A DNA stretch of 64,000 nucleotides, taken from contig OY744469.1 in NCBI GenBank assembly GCA_963556145.1, forward strand, positions 5,490,767-5,554,766, written 5' to 3'. Made by a program: the position numbers and the translations under genes. The stretch's first letter is position 1; every line of letters starts with the position of its first letter. The notes under the pieces are model-generated. The model was not told the origin of the DNA. It worked only from the letters and a program-made list of their open reading frames with translations, and ran no database searches. The DNA comes from Hygrocybe punicea (taxonomy: Eukaryota > Basidiomycota > Agaricomycetes > Agaricales > Hygrophoraceae). Below are positions 1-11,799 of this stretch, piece after piece.

Positions 1-550
1 ATGCCTCCTCAATGCCTCCATTTGTGATTTCCACATCTTCCTCCAACTTTGCATTGTAAGCATCCCTGTCAAAGCACAGCAAGTCCTCTGTGATGGCTAC
101 CAATGACCCTGTTCCTGAACAGAACACAATCCCAGAACACAATGAATCCAGCATCATGTGCTCCAAGTAACATCTCTCCATGTAATGCATCCATGCTCCA
201 GCTACCCACTCCTTTTACAGCACCTTCATGCTCTCAGAAGTTTGTATATGTTTTAGTTTGACATGACTCTCCAGGACAGTGTAGGTGTTGGAATCAGGTC
301 CCCAAGTGAAATGAAATACTATTCCCAAATGAATTTTGCCATGCAAAACAGTTACAAAGCAGCCATTGGGCAAGTGGATAAGCGATGTCACAAAGGTATC
401 AGTGGTTCCAATTTCTTTGATGGTGGCAGGAATTTGGGAACCTTCTGTAATAACATCTTCCTGGATCATCTGGAGATTGCCAGAGAACACTTGTTGGTTT
501 TGGGTATAGGGATTCATGCTTCTCAATCCTAAGCTTTGATAGTCATGTCA
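1..550 (-). pseudogene. 3' part of an unknown gene with one in-frame TAA, running off the window start
   Basis: One minus-strand frame stays open from about 550 down to position 1 except for a single TAA near 216-218 (ORF 215-526 then a second open stretch to base 1). The codon could be a decayed CAA (Gln). The upstream half contains a fairly hydrophobic, structured-looking stretch (positions 526-215). The downstream half has CSGTGS followed about ten residues later by CFDRD (around 100-50). That spacing loosely resembles motif I plus the acidic strand-2 residue of class I N6-type DNA methyltransferases; this is a weak resemblance and I do not assign the function. No Met start was fixed and the C-terminus lies outside the window. 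It may belong to a transposable element. Confidence 0.35.
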
Positions 551-1630
551 TCACTTCTGGTGAGCATGATACTCACAGCAGGGTGCACAGTGGGACATCT
601 GATATAGTCTGGATGGGCCTCAAATGTGGTCTCCTTCTTGTTGTAATGGCAATTGTCAGGTGGTTCTGGATGATGAAGAACCTAAGGGATCAGTATGGAA
701 GTGAAAGTGGAATAGTCAGTATCTAGCTTCAGTAAGATGATGAATGGAGTAAAAGGGGAAGCTGCCAAGCAAGTACTACAAAAATCTAATTAAGCTGGTG
801 TAGCCTGATGATACTGACGATGTTGGGTATGGTGGGTTGGGTGTCAGGTGATGAGTGGTATAGGAAGAAAGTCACAAGAAATGTGGAGAACAAGTAGTGA
901 GTGCCAATGAGTCGTATGATAATATGATTGTACTATGAAGTGGCCTCCGAGTGAGGGGAAAAGGGGAACTGGACTTCTTATTTTGATATGGCAGTTACCG
1001 TTTTTATGGTACAAAAATCGTCTATCTACTTTCAGTCAAGAGTCCTTGGCCAACAAGGTGATACAAGGGGAAGTATAAATAGGGACATGAGGAAGGGGTT
1101 TTGAGGTGATGGTGACAGGAAAAATGGAGGGTAAAAATGAAGGCTTATTCTATTTGGCACCCCGGGGAGCCACTTAGTCATCCAGGCACAATCGGAGATT
1201 GGGGGCGCTTTTGATGTCATGGTGCCCCCACTGATCTCAATCTCATATCATATCTGGAATCTTATCACATGCAGCTGTACAAAAGGCTAGGCACGTTCAG
1301 GTTAATCCACAGTTTTGCCTAAAGGTCGGGTACGGGGTAGCGCATCAACGACGACAACGTCAACATGGTGCCCACCAAGGGGCTGGCTTGGCAACAGTGC
1401 TGGTGATGACGTATGGCTGCAAGGATACAAAACCAGGACGGTGATGGTGGCGACCCAGAAGCTGGCAACTGCTCCCAGTTCAACCCGTCAATTCTCACCT
1501 TGGCTTGTCCCTAAAACCCATCAGCTTTCTGATTCTGCAGCAAACCAACATCCACTCACTGTCCTGGGCCCACAAGGTCTTTTTCAAGTAAAGACTTTAT
1601 AAACCAGATCGTCCAAGTCATCTGACCTGG
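551..1630. other. Non-coding or unrecognised stretch
   Basis: No open frame with family features, no clear repeats and no terminal inverted repeats were found here. Short ORFs on both strands look like chance ORFs. The right end grades into the region upstream of the cyclin pseudogene. Confidence 0.5.
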
Positions 1631-1745
1631 ACTTCCACTGACTCCACAACTCACAATGAACCTTTTATGCATATCCCGCACCACCCAGCAAAACTCTCTC
1701 TCTTCTGAATCCCTGCTCTCTAGTTCACCCCTCCTCAAACCTGAA
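1628..1745 (+). repeat. Direct repeat, copy 1 (upstream of cyclin pseudogene)
   Basis: About 115 bp beginning near ACCTGGACTTCC and running through AATCCCTGCTCTCTAGTTCA, repeated almost exactly at 3233-3349 in the same orientation with a few substitutions and a short indel. Copy 1 lies just upstream of the cyclin-like coding sequence, so it may be part of that gene's 5' region. Confidence 0.8.
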
Positions 1746-1939
1746 AATCTCTTTATTTTCACTCTGTCCATGATCGTTTGAAACTGATACAATCGCCTCA
1801 TTAATAACTCTCCTCTCAACCGTCTCTGCTCCCTCTCCCCAGCTCAATTTACTCTCTTCTGGTACATGCACGCATTCTCCCACTCTCTCGCACCACTCGC
1901 ACCAGGGTCCGCTGGCAACCCTATAGTGCTCTGCCTGCT

Positions 1940-3311
1940 TCTCTCCCCTCTCGCTCACCTCCTGTGTCTTACTTGAATACCCCAGCATCTTCTGCCTCCT
2001 CTTCACCTCTCTCTAACAGCGACCAAAGTGCATCTAGCACCCAATCTCGCAGTAATCTGGTCCCCATCAAGGGCTTTGTGCACGAGGTGCTCCGGCGTTC
2101 ACACACATCCGGAAGTGTCCTACAGACAGCTTTATGTTATCTGGAAGCTATCCGTTCCAAGGTCCCTGATTTGGTCCGACACGAGCAGATAGGCAACGGT
2201 ATCAAGGGAGAGGTTCAGTTGGCTGATCGTATTGCTCAGGGCGAGGTTGACATGGTTCTTGACTCTGTCGGCAGCTCAGACCCCCATGACGAACCATATG
2301 TGGCAGAAAAGGATGATTCGCACTCGTTGTCGAATCTACAAACTCACCTGACCTCGCAAGACTCTTCAAGGTGACCTAAAGTGCCTAGTCCACCACTACT
2401 GCCACTCCCTCCATCACCCTCACCTCTTTTGTGCCCTCGCAGGGCCTTCTTAGCTTCTCTCATCAAATCGAGCATGGGCAAAATTGTCCGGTCTTCCTCC
2501 CTGTGAAATCGGACGATGTGAGCGGGCCCTGGGCGATGCTCTTGAGTGGCGGCTTTGGGTTGGAAAAACACCACTACCATTGCCAGCGGCCTCCACATCA
2601 GCACCAAACATCATCATACGGACTGTTGTCAGATGTCACAGTGACAGTGATCTGATGGCAGTTTCCAAATTGACGAAGAGACTACAGACAGAACCACATA
2701 TCATTGACCTTCTGTCTTCAGCCACACTCAGCATGAGAGGCCTCACACGTCGTGCGACGCTTCCAGCAAGCGGATTAGCGGAACAGATACCATCGTCTAT
2801 GAAGATGCAATATTCTCAATCCCTGAAACCAAGAGAACCTCCCCTCGAAGCACCATCAACAGGATATGACACAATGATGACCACGACACCGATGCATACG
2901 ACAATGATGACTGGCCCCCCAATATATACTCCAGTGAATGCGAAACAATTCGGCTCAAGTCCAAACAATGTGGCGACACCAACACTGACTTTTTCTCCTT
3001 CGTTGACCGAATCTTCAGGTGGGGATCACACGATTCACATGGCGAGCTTCATTGATGAGCCTACTGGTACGTTTGGCGCAAATGGCTGCTTCATTCTCGC
3101 AAACAAGAACTTCAAGGTGTTACCACCTATCGGGGAGGGTTTCCGCGTACCCCTATGGAACGCCTTATGCCCCCACCAACCTCACGATGCTCCAAAGCAA
3201 GTTTTTCTTTCTTCCACACCCAAATGTAGTCAACCTGGACTTCCGCTGACAACTCACAATGAACCTATTATGCATATCCCGCACCACCCAGCAAAACTCC
3301 CTCTCTTCTGA
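1940..3311 (+). pseudogene. Pho85-type (PCL-like) cyclin pseudogene
   Basis: The frame at 1964-2374 has a Ser/Thr-rich leader and then GFVHEVLRRSHTSGSVLQTA plus LCYLEAIRSKVPDLV, the start of the fungal Pho85-cyclin fold. After a probable intron ending near 2424, the text CPRRAFLASLI appears in one frame and GLPPCEIGRCERALGDALEW RLWVGK in another (from about 2484). The cyclin helix normally lying between these blocks (the SKFxQDxCYSNRAWAK region) is missing, so roughly 20 residues are deleted and the frame is shifted. A Ser/Pro/Thr-rich tail stays open to 3311. Known members bind a Pho85-like CDK to control cell cycle or nutrient responses; this copy should not make an intact cyclin. The true start codon was not resolved. 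Confidence 0.7.
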
Positions 3312-3349
3312 ATCCCTGCTCTCTAGTTCACCCCTCCGAAAACCTGGAC
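3233..3349 (+). repeat. Direct repeat, copy 2 (after cyclin pseudogene)
   Basis: Near-copy of 1628-1745, same orientation. The sequence after it does not continue as a second cyclin, so the duplication covers only the upstream segment. Together the two copies bracket the cyclin pseudogene like short direct repeats, but their ends lack the TG...CA signature and length of LTRs. Confidence 0.75.
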
Positions 3350-3695
3350 CCAATAACACACCACCGCGACAGCGCGGGAAGGTCGAAGGGCGTGGCTGCC
3401 ATACATTTTCAGAGAAAAGGAACAATCAGCTAAGTGCCTCTGCTTTCCCCTCGCAATGCCATCATTTTTCATCCTCCACTGACATTGCTGGAGCCATTTT
3501 TTCCCTGTGCTAGGGCCATCACTAGTGCCAGTGCCACAGCTGGTACCTGCATTTCCCTGCTTGACACAATTGGCCAGCACATTATAACATGTACAACACA
3601 ATGAGCTGGTGGTGTGCATGCTCTGCCACATGCTGTTAGTTCATTTATCCACCCTATCAATGTGTTCAGATCACTTATTGTTTCATGTTGCTGAA

Positions 3696-6600
3696 TCAAA
3701 ATGCAATTTCATTTGAATGATGATCAGCATACTTGTTAACATAAAAAGCTTGGAATGCATCCAGTGAGTCATGACAAGAAAAATTTTGAGGAAGAAAATC
3801 TTCTCCAGCCACACCAATAAGATGTGCACTGCGAAGAATACATTCTAGATGAATAACAGCTTTGAGTGGAGTCCCATCATGAAGAATATCAGGTTCAACA
3901 ATCCACAAACCAGTATCTTCACATGGTCTGTGGTCAACTGGTGAAAACCAATGAACTAGTGCACAAGGATAAGAAACAGAGTGATAGGTGAAAGAAAAGA
4001 AAAGAAAAACACGTGCTGCATGCAATCCTTGAAAACCTTCTTGTTCTGGATCCTTTTCAACAAAAACACAATCATAGCGAGGAGGTCCATGTCGCCATGA
4101 AGAAACTGCATGTATCCTCTCATGATGCATTCCATGTCTCCCAGACAAGTCACTTGGAGCATGGAACGTTGCAACAGCGGAAGGATAAGCATAAACGCTA
4201 TGCCCAGAAAATTTTGGACACTGATCCAGATCAATATCCTGACCTGAAACCTCTGAGTTAGGATTGAGCTGGTCATAGAGGAAGCGCCGAATGAGTGTTG
4301 GAAGCTCTGGCTGCCCAATATGTTCTCCAAGTCGAACTGGATCTCTAGGATAATCCCGAGCTGTACAGATATTGAGAACTATCAATTTAAACAGAGAAAA
4401 TACCCACCAAGTGTTACGGTCTTTGCTAGCTTGACTTCTCCCAGACATTTTGGATGCTCATCAGCCCCCTGGTCCATGTCTTCATCATTCTCGAGAATGA
4501 TATTTAGTTGTGGCTGAGGCAATGCAAAACCATGGCCTTGCATCATCCCACGAGCTGTGAAGTCAACTCGTGCTGCAGCAAGTTTGTCAAGTCGCTGGTT
4601 TGTGAGAAGCATCTGTCCTAGAGCATGGTTCCGACTGGATCTCCGCCAAGGTTTTTTGACAGCCTTGATATGTTTGGATTCAGTTATTGATGAGCAAAGT
4701 CCATTTGGAGCACCAAACATTTGAATAAGTCGGCGATAGTGAATGAGAGAGTGTTGACGAGGAAGAGAAAAACCATCTGGTCGTACACCAACAGTCCGAA
4801 ATATCTCTCGGAAATTATGGAAGGAATCAACTGCTGCATCAATGGACTGCAGAGTATCCTCACTGATAATTTCACGTCGTACAAGATAGCAAAATTCAGT
4901 GAAAGCGCTGATGGCTTTGACCATTTCACTTGGAACATGGCCAGCAATGGCAGGAATAAAAACCTGATTTTATATCATCTGGCATTGTACATCAAAATCC
5001 AAATTTAGAACACACCTTCATCAAAGCCTTTGAGTCATCACCTGTCCATTGCTTAAACCCACGACCATCTGGAAAGCGGCGCAGCCCAGGAAATGGTGGT
5101 GCAGCAGCAATCCTAGTTTAGGATTAGAATCTCTTAAATGAACATCATGATTAGCAGTCACCGTCTGTCAATATCAGCTAATATTTTATTAGCTTCTTGA
5201 GGAGGGTGAGAAATCTTAATATATTCCACAACCCAATCCACAAGATGGTCCTTGAAAGTGCCTTTGATAAGCTGATGAAGGATATCCGGAGATAACAGTT
5301 CATGAATATCAGCACGTGGGAATCCCACTGTGAATGGCTATACAAATATATTAGCTTTAGATGGTTGTAAATTACACAATGCTTACAATCAGGTCTCCAA
5401 CAATTCCATAATTATTCCAAAGCTCATCTAGACTGCAAGCCCCCAGGAGAACATCAGTGTGTTCATGCGATCGGTGCCCAGCTTGTCCATCAAGATCCTC
5501 AGGCATTGCTGTGCAACTGTTGCAGGTTTAGAAAGTAGGCATTACTTGAAAGTCAAACTTTACACACCGTGGGCACCACCCCTGGACAGTGCAGGAGAGT
5601 AGACTCTGTTCTGGATAATCTGCAATATATGGACCCAAGCCATAAACAACACGTCGAAAGTGTCCATCACTACATCGTGTCACCCTTGGTACTGACATGT
5701 GTGGACGCAATGGCAATAGAATCTGGTGCAGAGAAGAATGAAAAAGTTGGCGCCGGAACTTCCGAAAATCAGAATCAGCTTGGTGATCCTTTGTGGCTAA
5801 CCTAGCTGTTAGAATCCAAAGCAGAAATCTAAAATGACTGTCACTTACTCTTTGGCAGTGCCAAGAATCCAATGACAGAAACAGCATTGCGATGGGCACG
5901 GCGCACATTATTGTGGACATTTCCTATTGATGCATAGAGTGGGTAATACTCATTGTTGCCTGTAGCAACAGAGACTGTAGTCTTGTCACTGCCAAGGACC
6001 ACAGGAACAAACATCGATCCATGTGTTTCTTCATCTTCAGCAATTTTGTCCTGGTGCATTATATCAGCAACCTTGTTCAAAGATAACAAATACCATACCG
6101 CTTGCTGCCATGCCCAGTTACCAGACATGAGATCAGTATATTGACGCTTGTTCCCTTTGTCAAAGACTTGTTTTGGTGCAAAGTCCATTTCTGTGGCAAA
6201 GTCCGGATTTCCAATTTGTTGCTCCATGGCAAGAAGTGGATCACGAAACCAAACATCATACTTTGCAGTCATCCATGAAGGGACTTCACCAGCCTCATCA
6301 TCTGGAAGTTCACCATCATATGAGACAGAAAATGACTGCCAGGGCACATCACCCTCTCTTGTTGCATCAATGACTGAATACATCTCCTTGTGATCCGCAA
6401 ACGGAGGATCGGAATCAGGATAGAGAGCTGCCAAATTGTTAAGGTGCTTGTCAAGCTTTGCAGCTGACATTTGCTCCTCAGCAAATATAAATTCAGCAAA
6501 CTCAAATTCAGCACGACTGTTGTATGGTGAATAATCATCAATGGCACGCTCCTCACGTGGGGGAGGAGGGGAACCTGGTGGAAGGTCCATTCCCTGAACA

Positions 6601-7088
6601 TTGCATGGGGTGCCATCAATAATTGGATGCATGTTGATATCGAGAGCCTGAGCAGCAGGATAGTGATGACTGGATTGAGGTGATGGTGACCCAGAAGGTG
6701 ACTCCAAGTTGGGCTCAGGTGAACCCACAGGTGGCGTTGGAGGTGAGCCAGACATCTCTGCTGCATGCTCAGGTGATGCTGATCGTTGTGGAACATCCTG
6801 GGGTGGAGAAGAATGCCGACGTGGTGGTGAGGTAGGTGATGGACTATGTCGATGGCGAGCCCGGAATGTAGGATGTGCTGAGTGCAGATGTTGTGTGAGT
6901 CCTCCTGATGATTTACATATCTTTTGACATTCTCTTATTGGGCACACAAATATAGCCGGCTGAAAGGCCCTGCGGGATAGGCCCATGGCATAAAGAGAAC
7001 TCAGAGTAGGAGGGATAAAGTACAGCACACAATGGACAAGCAATGGCCCTGTACACAGCCGACAACAATAGCCTTGAAGACGACCCAA
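3696..7088 (-). mobile_element. Plavaka (CACTA-like) transposase gene, apparently intact
   Basis: A minus-strand gene of at least six exons. Exon 1 (to 5849) carries a C2H2 zinc finger (CPIREC...GGLTQHLHSAH), a long Pro/Ser-rich linker and then the Plavaka core (WFRDPLLAMEQQIGNPDF, GSMFVPVVLGSDKTTVS, NVRRAHRNAVSVIGFLALPK). A 43-bp intron (5806-5848) joins in phase to DSDFRKFRRQLFHSSL and YGLGPYIADYPEQSLL. Later exons give LLSPDILHQLIKGTFKDHLV, LPRQHSLIHYRRLIQMFGAP, SITESKHIKAVKKPWRRSSR and a C-terminal exon ending at 3696. The order matches Plavaka-type transposases described in Agaricomycetes. I saw no premature stop or frameshift, so the element may still be functional. The start is either the Met at about 6987 or the upstream one at 7088. 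I could not find its terminal inverted repeats by eye. Confidence 0.88.
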
Positions 7089-7469
7089 TTAAAAAATATG
7101 GTCCGAAATAAGTGACATGAGAGATACTGAGTTGAATATATTATACTAACCATTTGACGACTACTATACTACCACAGTCAGAGTTGGTAGGTGAGCTCTC
7201 GGAGGCCAATATGCGCAATGTGCGAGCAGTGGTAGAAGGGATAGAGGGGCAGAAGTTGAAGATTGTGGAAGAGTATGTAAAACCCAGATGGATAAAGCCG
7301 CGGTTATAGTGTTGACTAACGAGAAAGAAGACTCTGCAGGGGCAAGCACAAGAGCGTCAGTTGCGGGGTGTGGGAAAGGGTGGGGTCAACCTACAAGGGT
7401 GGGAACAACTTGAAGGTGTTGTAATATCGCAACCGTAACGTGATGTCTTGAAAAAAGCTGGGCAAAGGA

Positions 7470-8015
7470 CGGAGCTGGGAAGGCAACAAAAAGAGCCGAG
7501 CGTAAATAAGTTGGCAGTGCCGTGAGCAATGCAGCCAGACAGATGGTGTCCGAGCGTAGAAAACCTAGTGGATGAGAATGAAGTCGTGTCGTGAAAAAAG
7601 ACAGGTGGTGGGTGGTACGCAAAGATGTCGGACTTCGGAAGAGCCGGGTCTGGGAAGGCAACAAAAAGAGCCGAGCGCGAATAAGTTGGCAGTGCCGTGA
7701 GCAATGCAGCCAGACGGATGGTGTCCGAGCGTAGAAAACCTAGTGGATGAGAATGAAGTCGTGTCGTGAAAAAAGCCAGGTGGTGGGTGGTACGCAAAGA
7801 TGTCGGACTTCGGAAGAGCCGGGTCTGGGAAGGCAACAAAAAGAGCCGAGCGTGAATAAGTTGGCAGTGCCGTGAGCAATGCAGCCAGAGGGATCGTGTC
7901 CGAGTGCAGCAAACCAATTGGTGGGTGGTGAATTTGGAGAGTCCGAGTCCGAGTCACGGACTTGGGCTTGGAGTCAGACGCAAAGACGTCGGACTTCGGA
8001 ATAGCCGGGTCTGAA
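7470..8015. repeat. 175-bp tandem repeat, about three copies
   Basis: The string AGGCAACAAAAAGAGCCGAG recurs at about 7481, 7656 and 7831, a strict 175-bp period, with the rest of the unit (TTGGCAGTGCCGTGAGCAAT, then the GAGAATGAAGTCGTGTCGTG block) conserved between copies. A partial fourth unit (GTCGGACTTCGGAATAGCC) lies near 7987-8008. The array ends about 90 bp before the ATG of the five-exon gene at 8096, so it occupies its probable promoter region. Confidence 0.9.
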
Positions 8016-8095
8016 CTTGAAAGCCGCTGTCAGAAAACTCATATAAGACTTCATCACGGAGACGTACGCTGCACAAAATTCTACCAATTTCCTCA

Positions 8096-10334
8096 ATGCC
8101 CCCTAAAAAACAAACTGTGGTTCCTCAAATGACCCTCAGCCTGAGGCCGGGACGTGATACAATGCCTGGAGCGCCCGACAAACCTAAACCCCGAAGGACC
8201 TCTGCCGAAGTTGCGGCCGCAAATGCACTGAAAGAACAAGAAAAGCAAAGGCTATCCGACACTAGGACAGCGGCTATCCTGGGCGTGTCTAGGAAGGAAA
8301 ACGAGATGAATGATCAGGACAGGTTAATTGACAGCACTGCGGACCACCCACCTGTCAGCACGAAAATAAAGACTTCCAGGCCTGTTGCCCAGAATGCAGC
8401 CGCGAAGAGAGTGGCCGAGATAAAGGCAGCAGCGTTGGACTTGGCAGCAATGGACGGTATGTCTTGCACTGACTTTTCAGAAGCCCTATCCAAGTACCAC
8501 GTCAATTTATTGATTTCAGATACTGACGAAGACTTGGAGGAAATGGTTACCTTCCCAGTGGCGGCCTCAATGGCAGCGGAGGCTCGGACAGTAACAAAGC
8601 AGGGAACGGTGGAGGATTGTGAGCCAAACGATGCTGACGCCGAGAGGGAGAGGAAGCGGGTCGAAAAAAAAGCTAAGAAGACTGAGTTTAGGAAAGAAGT
8701 CATCGCCCAATACGCCCTTGCCTACCTTGATGATGATCAGCTGCCCACCCAAAAGCGGAAAATCATTGATGGTGATGTTGACGGGTGAGCGCTAAGTCTT
8801 TTACTATGTCATCTCACGAATACTGCCATTCTAACTATAAGTTGTTTACTCTCTCATTTAAATGTTGTGCTGTTTCAAGACCACCGCTCAAGAAGAAGGG
8901 CAAGCCTGCTACTAGTATGGCCAAGATTGGAGGACTTCGTACTAACTGGAAAACGCCGGCAACCATTTCTCACCCAATGTCAACCAGTGACAGGATAACT
9001 ACCCCCGAACATGATGAAAATGCGCTGGGTGGCATCAGTGATGGCGACGACACGCAAGAAAGGTTGGCCCTCTCTCAGGCTGCCAGCAAAAAGCCTGTCC
9101 GCTACTATGGTGGCGGCACTACGTTGAAACCAGCGACGGTTAGCTGTCTTTTTCTTTCATGTCCGAGTCCATCTCCGTTGACCACTATACAGCCGGGCAT
9201 TCGCTCTCTCGTCAAGATCCATCTTGACAGCCATGACTCACTGGAAGCTAAGCGTGGCGTTCGCGGCGGTGAAGTAAAAAAGGATGACCTTACTATGAAC
9301 CATTTACCGGCAGCAGTTCGGGAAGGCTTCCGCAGCAGATTCGTACCCCAGCTTCGCGAATTAATGGGCACCTTGGCGCCATGGGAACAGCCCACCGATG
9401 AACAACTCCGCCAAACGTGGTATGCCAGTTTCCCCGATTTCAACTCTCAGCTCAAGGACGATCTTTTGTGGACCGTTTCTAAACTGGTACGTATATTTTG
9501 CGCCTCTTACAGGGATCTCAGACTGAATGTTTTTGAGGCCGATGATCACTTGGCAGACTGGCGCAACAAATTCGCCTCGACTGCCATGAACCAGCTTGAA
9601 AAGCTGTTCATCGAGTTAGACTTGGACACACCCGAAGCCCGTGCTACCTACGTAACTTGGATGTTGGGCGATGATGATAGAAGCTGCCCATTCTACTACA
9701 AAACAGTCTCTGATGGTCAAGTGCCAATTGTATGACATTTCTACATCTCGTTTCGGCTGCCAATGCTCACCTTCCACTTTTTTTTCCAGGGAATTTTCCA
9801 GTCTTCCCTCGTGTTGGCCACTCTTTCTACCCATATCTCCACCATTTCAAGTATCCATCTTGCTCAGCGTTTGACCGATAAACCCGTAGGGGCCCTGGTG
9901 CTAGCTCTACAAGCAGTAAGCTCACGTAACTACTTTTCCTGATCCACCCAACTACACAATCTCCGCTTTATTAGAGTAAACGTGCACTGTTGTACCATCA
10001 GGACGGTGTGAAGCATATTCCTCGTGGGCCGCCCGGATACTTCTCGAAGACAAATTGGGCCGATCGTATTGAAAGAGTTGACGGCAAAGACATCTTTGTC
10101 AAGAAAGTGTCGTCCCTGCTAAAATTAATTGGGAAGCTCAAAGAGGGCCAGTGGGCAAAAATTCCAGAGAGCGCGAGTCTGTATGCCAGGCAGAAGAAGA
10201 TTGATGCCGTCGAGATTTTATGCGCTTCGTTGGACTCATCTGACTATGAACTCGAGGATGGCGATGAAGACTTGGTGGCCGAGGAGGGAGATGATGACAT
10301 TGTTGATGGTGACAACGACATTCTGATGGAATAA
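8096..10334 (+). CDS. Five-exon unknown protein of a basidiomycete-type family
   Basis: Splice signals give exons 8096-8784, 8880-9486, 9538-9729, 9790-9915 and 9975-10334, all joining in phase; the start is the first ATG (MPPKKQTVVPQ) after the repeat array. The 9487-9537 intron is optional because the ORF also reads through it in frame. The product is about 650 residues. It has a Lys/Ala-rich charged N-terminal third with likely coiled coil around the ERKRVEKKAKK region, a conserved-looking middle (MAKIGGLRTNWKTPATIS; REGFRSRFVPQLRELMGTLA; LADWRNKFAS; TYVTWMLGDD), then HIPRGPPGYFSKTNWADRI and a very acidic tail. I recall similar uncharacterised proteins in many copies in mushroom genomes, often near transposons, but cannot name a function. 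Confidence 0.75.
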
Positions 10335-11240
10335 TGGTGAGTTATTCCCAACCATTTACACCATATCTAATTTCCTTTTAGCAATATCCTCACGAAATCC
10401 ATGCCCCTCCAAGTCGCGCCTCTGTGTCGTCTTTCTGCACCACCATCCTTTCTTGTCCCATCAGCGACTTTCTTTCACATCGTTCCTCATCCCAACCTGC
10501 TGCTTTTGCATCTAGTACTACCTCCGAGTTAGTTCTTCAAGTCTTCTACTACCCCACCATTTCCATGTTTGTGTCGCCGTCCTTTTATTTTTCCATCACT
10601 GGCACATGCAACGAGCCGGCCTCATTTCTCACCAACTTTGTCCCTTCCGTCCCCTCCGTTCTCCTGTCGCCCAAATGGGCCATTTTGAATAATAAAATTT
10701 TATTGTCGGAAAAGGGTAGAACGGTTTGAAAAGGGGGAACTACTTTTACAACTTGAGCCACTTTTTCAAAAAATGGGCAACTTTTTCGTGAGACAGTCGA
10801 ACTTGAAAAAGGCCAACCTCTTGAAAAAAGGAGGGTCCTTTTCACCTCCTTCTCCTGGTTTTCTCAAGGTAGATCAAGTTTTCCAAGGTGGAGACTCTTT
10901 TCCAAGACAAAACACCTTTTCCAAGGAATGGCACCTACCTTGGAAAAGGTGGGGGAGCTTGGACATCTTCCGCAACTTTTGCTTCTTTTGCATCTTGAAA
11001 AAGGGTCTCAAGGGTTTCAAAAAGGACCCCGGATTTTGCTGATGGAGTTGGGAGGGGTAACCATGGGCCCTCACCATTGTTCCAAAGGGCAGTTGTTAGT
11101 GTAAGTAAACATAATGTAAAATAGAGATGGACAGGCATATGAATGCCTGCCCATCCCATCCATATCCTGACTACCATGGTCATCGCCATCTGTCTGTTCA
11201 TGTTAGTTGGCGTGTACATGAATGCCTGCCCACCCCATCC
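10335..11240. other. Non-coding stretch with TTTTCCAAGG-type short inverted motifs
   Basis: No gene was recognised. From about 10740 to 11030 the sequence is crowded with short runs such as TTGAAAAAGG, CCTTTTCCAAGG and CCTTGGAAAAGG in both orientations, able to form several small hairpins. Two imperfect copies of ATGAATGCCTGCCCA...CCCATCCA lie at about 11140 and 11219. Confidence 0.5.
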
Positions 11241-11245
11241 ACACC

Positions 11246-11795
11246 CTAGTACCTCGCGGTTGCAACACCGACATCAATTGACATCATGGTGCATGTCTGT
11301 GTGGTGTTTGGGTGTGGTGAGCTGTGATCCAAGGGTGTTGTTGGGGAGTTTGGCATGGTGTTGGTGTGGGTATGGGCATTGGCAATGGTGTGGGTGTAGC
11401 CATTGTCATTGGCATGGACGTTGATGCCAGTGTGGATGTCAGCATTGGCATTGATGTTGGCGCTGGCATTTTGCATTTTGGGTTTTAACAGCACTGTTAG
11501 TAAAATAAAATAAATAAACTGAGTAAAAGCTTACCAATAGCAGCAGGAGTGGGCACACCACTGCCTGCTGCATCTTTTCCATTGTGGTTGCATTGATATT
11601 GTTCTTGTTGTGTTGTCACGCGCATGTTTTGATGTGTCATGGTACCAGGTTTGGTTGCATTGTGATTGTGGTTGTAGCTAAAATAGAGAAGTTGAGATGG
11701 ATAAGTAGTGAAAAAAAGAAGTACTTACCTTGTTTCTGAGGGTTGCTGAGTATGTTGAGTCAATGTTTCACATTGATGTTTTGCATCTACGTTTA
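11246..11795 (-). CDS. Small Asn/His/Thr-rich protein, at least three exons
   Basis: Reading the minus strand, an exon ending CAACCCTCAGAAACAAG is followed by GTAAGT; the next exon (acceptor TTTTAG, starting CTACAACCACAATC) continues in phase as YNHNHNATKPGTMTHQNMRV and ends at a GTAAGC donor. A third exon after CTAACAG continues in phase to a stop at 11246. Three phase-matched exons with proper splice signals make this more than a chance ORF. The product is low complexity (NINANADIHTGINVHANDN, YTHTIANAHTHTNTMPN) with no known domain. The 5' end is unresolved: the next possible exon upstream (near 11870) does not join in phase. It may be an intrinsically disordered or repeat-derived protein. 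Confidence 0.45.
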
Positions 11796-11799
11796 CAGT

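Noticed and set aside
1628..3349. LTR retrotransposon with 115-bp LTRs
   Set aside because: Repeats are too short, lack TG...CA ends, and the interior encodes a cyclin remnant rather than gag-pol.
7357..7957. Coding interpretation of the minus-strand Phe/Leu/His-rich ORFs
   Set aside because: They repeat with the 175-bp tandem array and shift frame between units.
8785..8879. Open frame continuing through the first intron of the 8096 gene (start at 8785)
   Set aside because: GTGAGC and TTTCAAG splice signals join the two exons in phase, and the intron is AT-rich; the alternative start is not needed.
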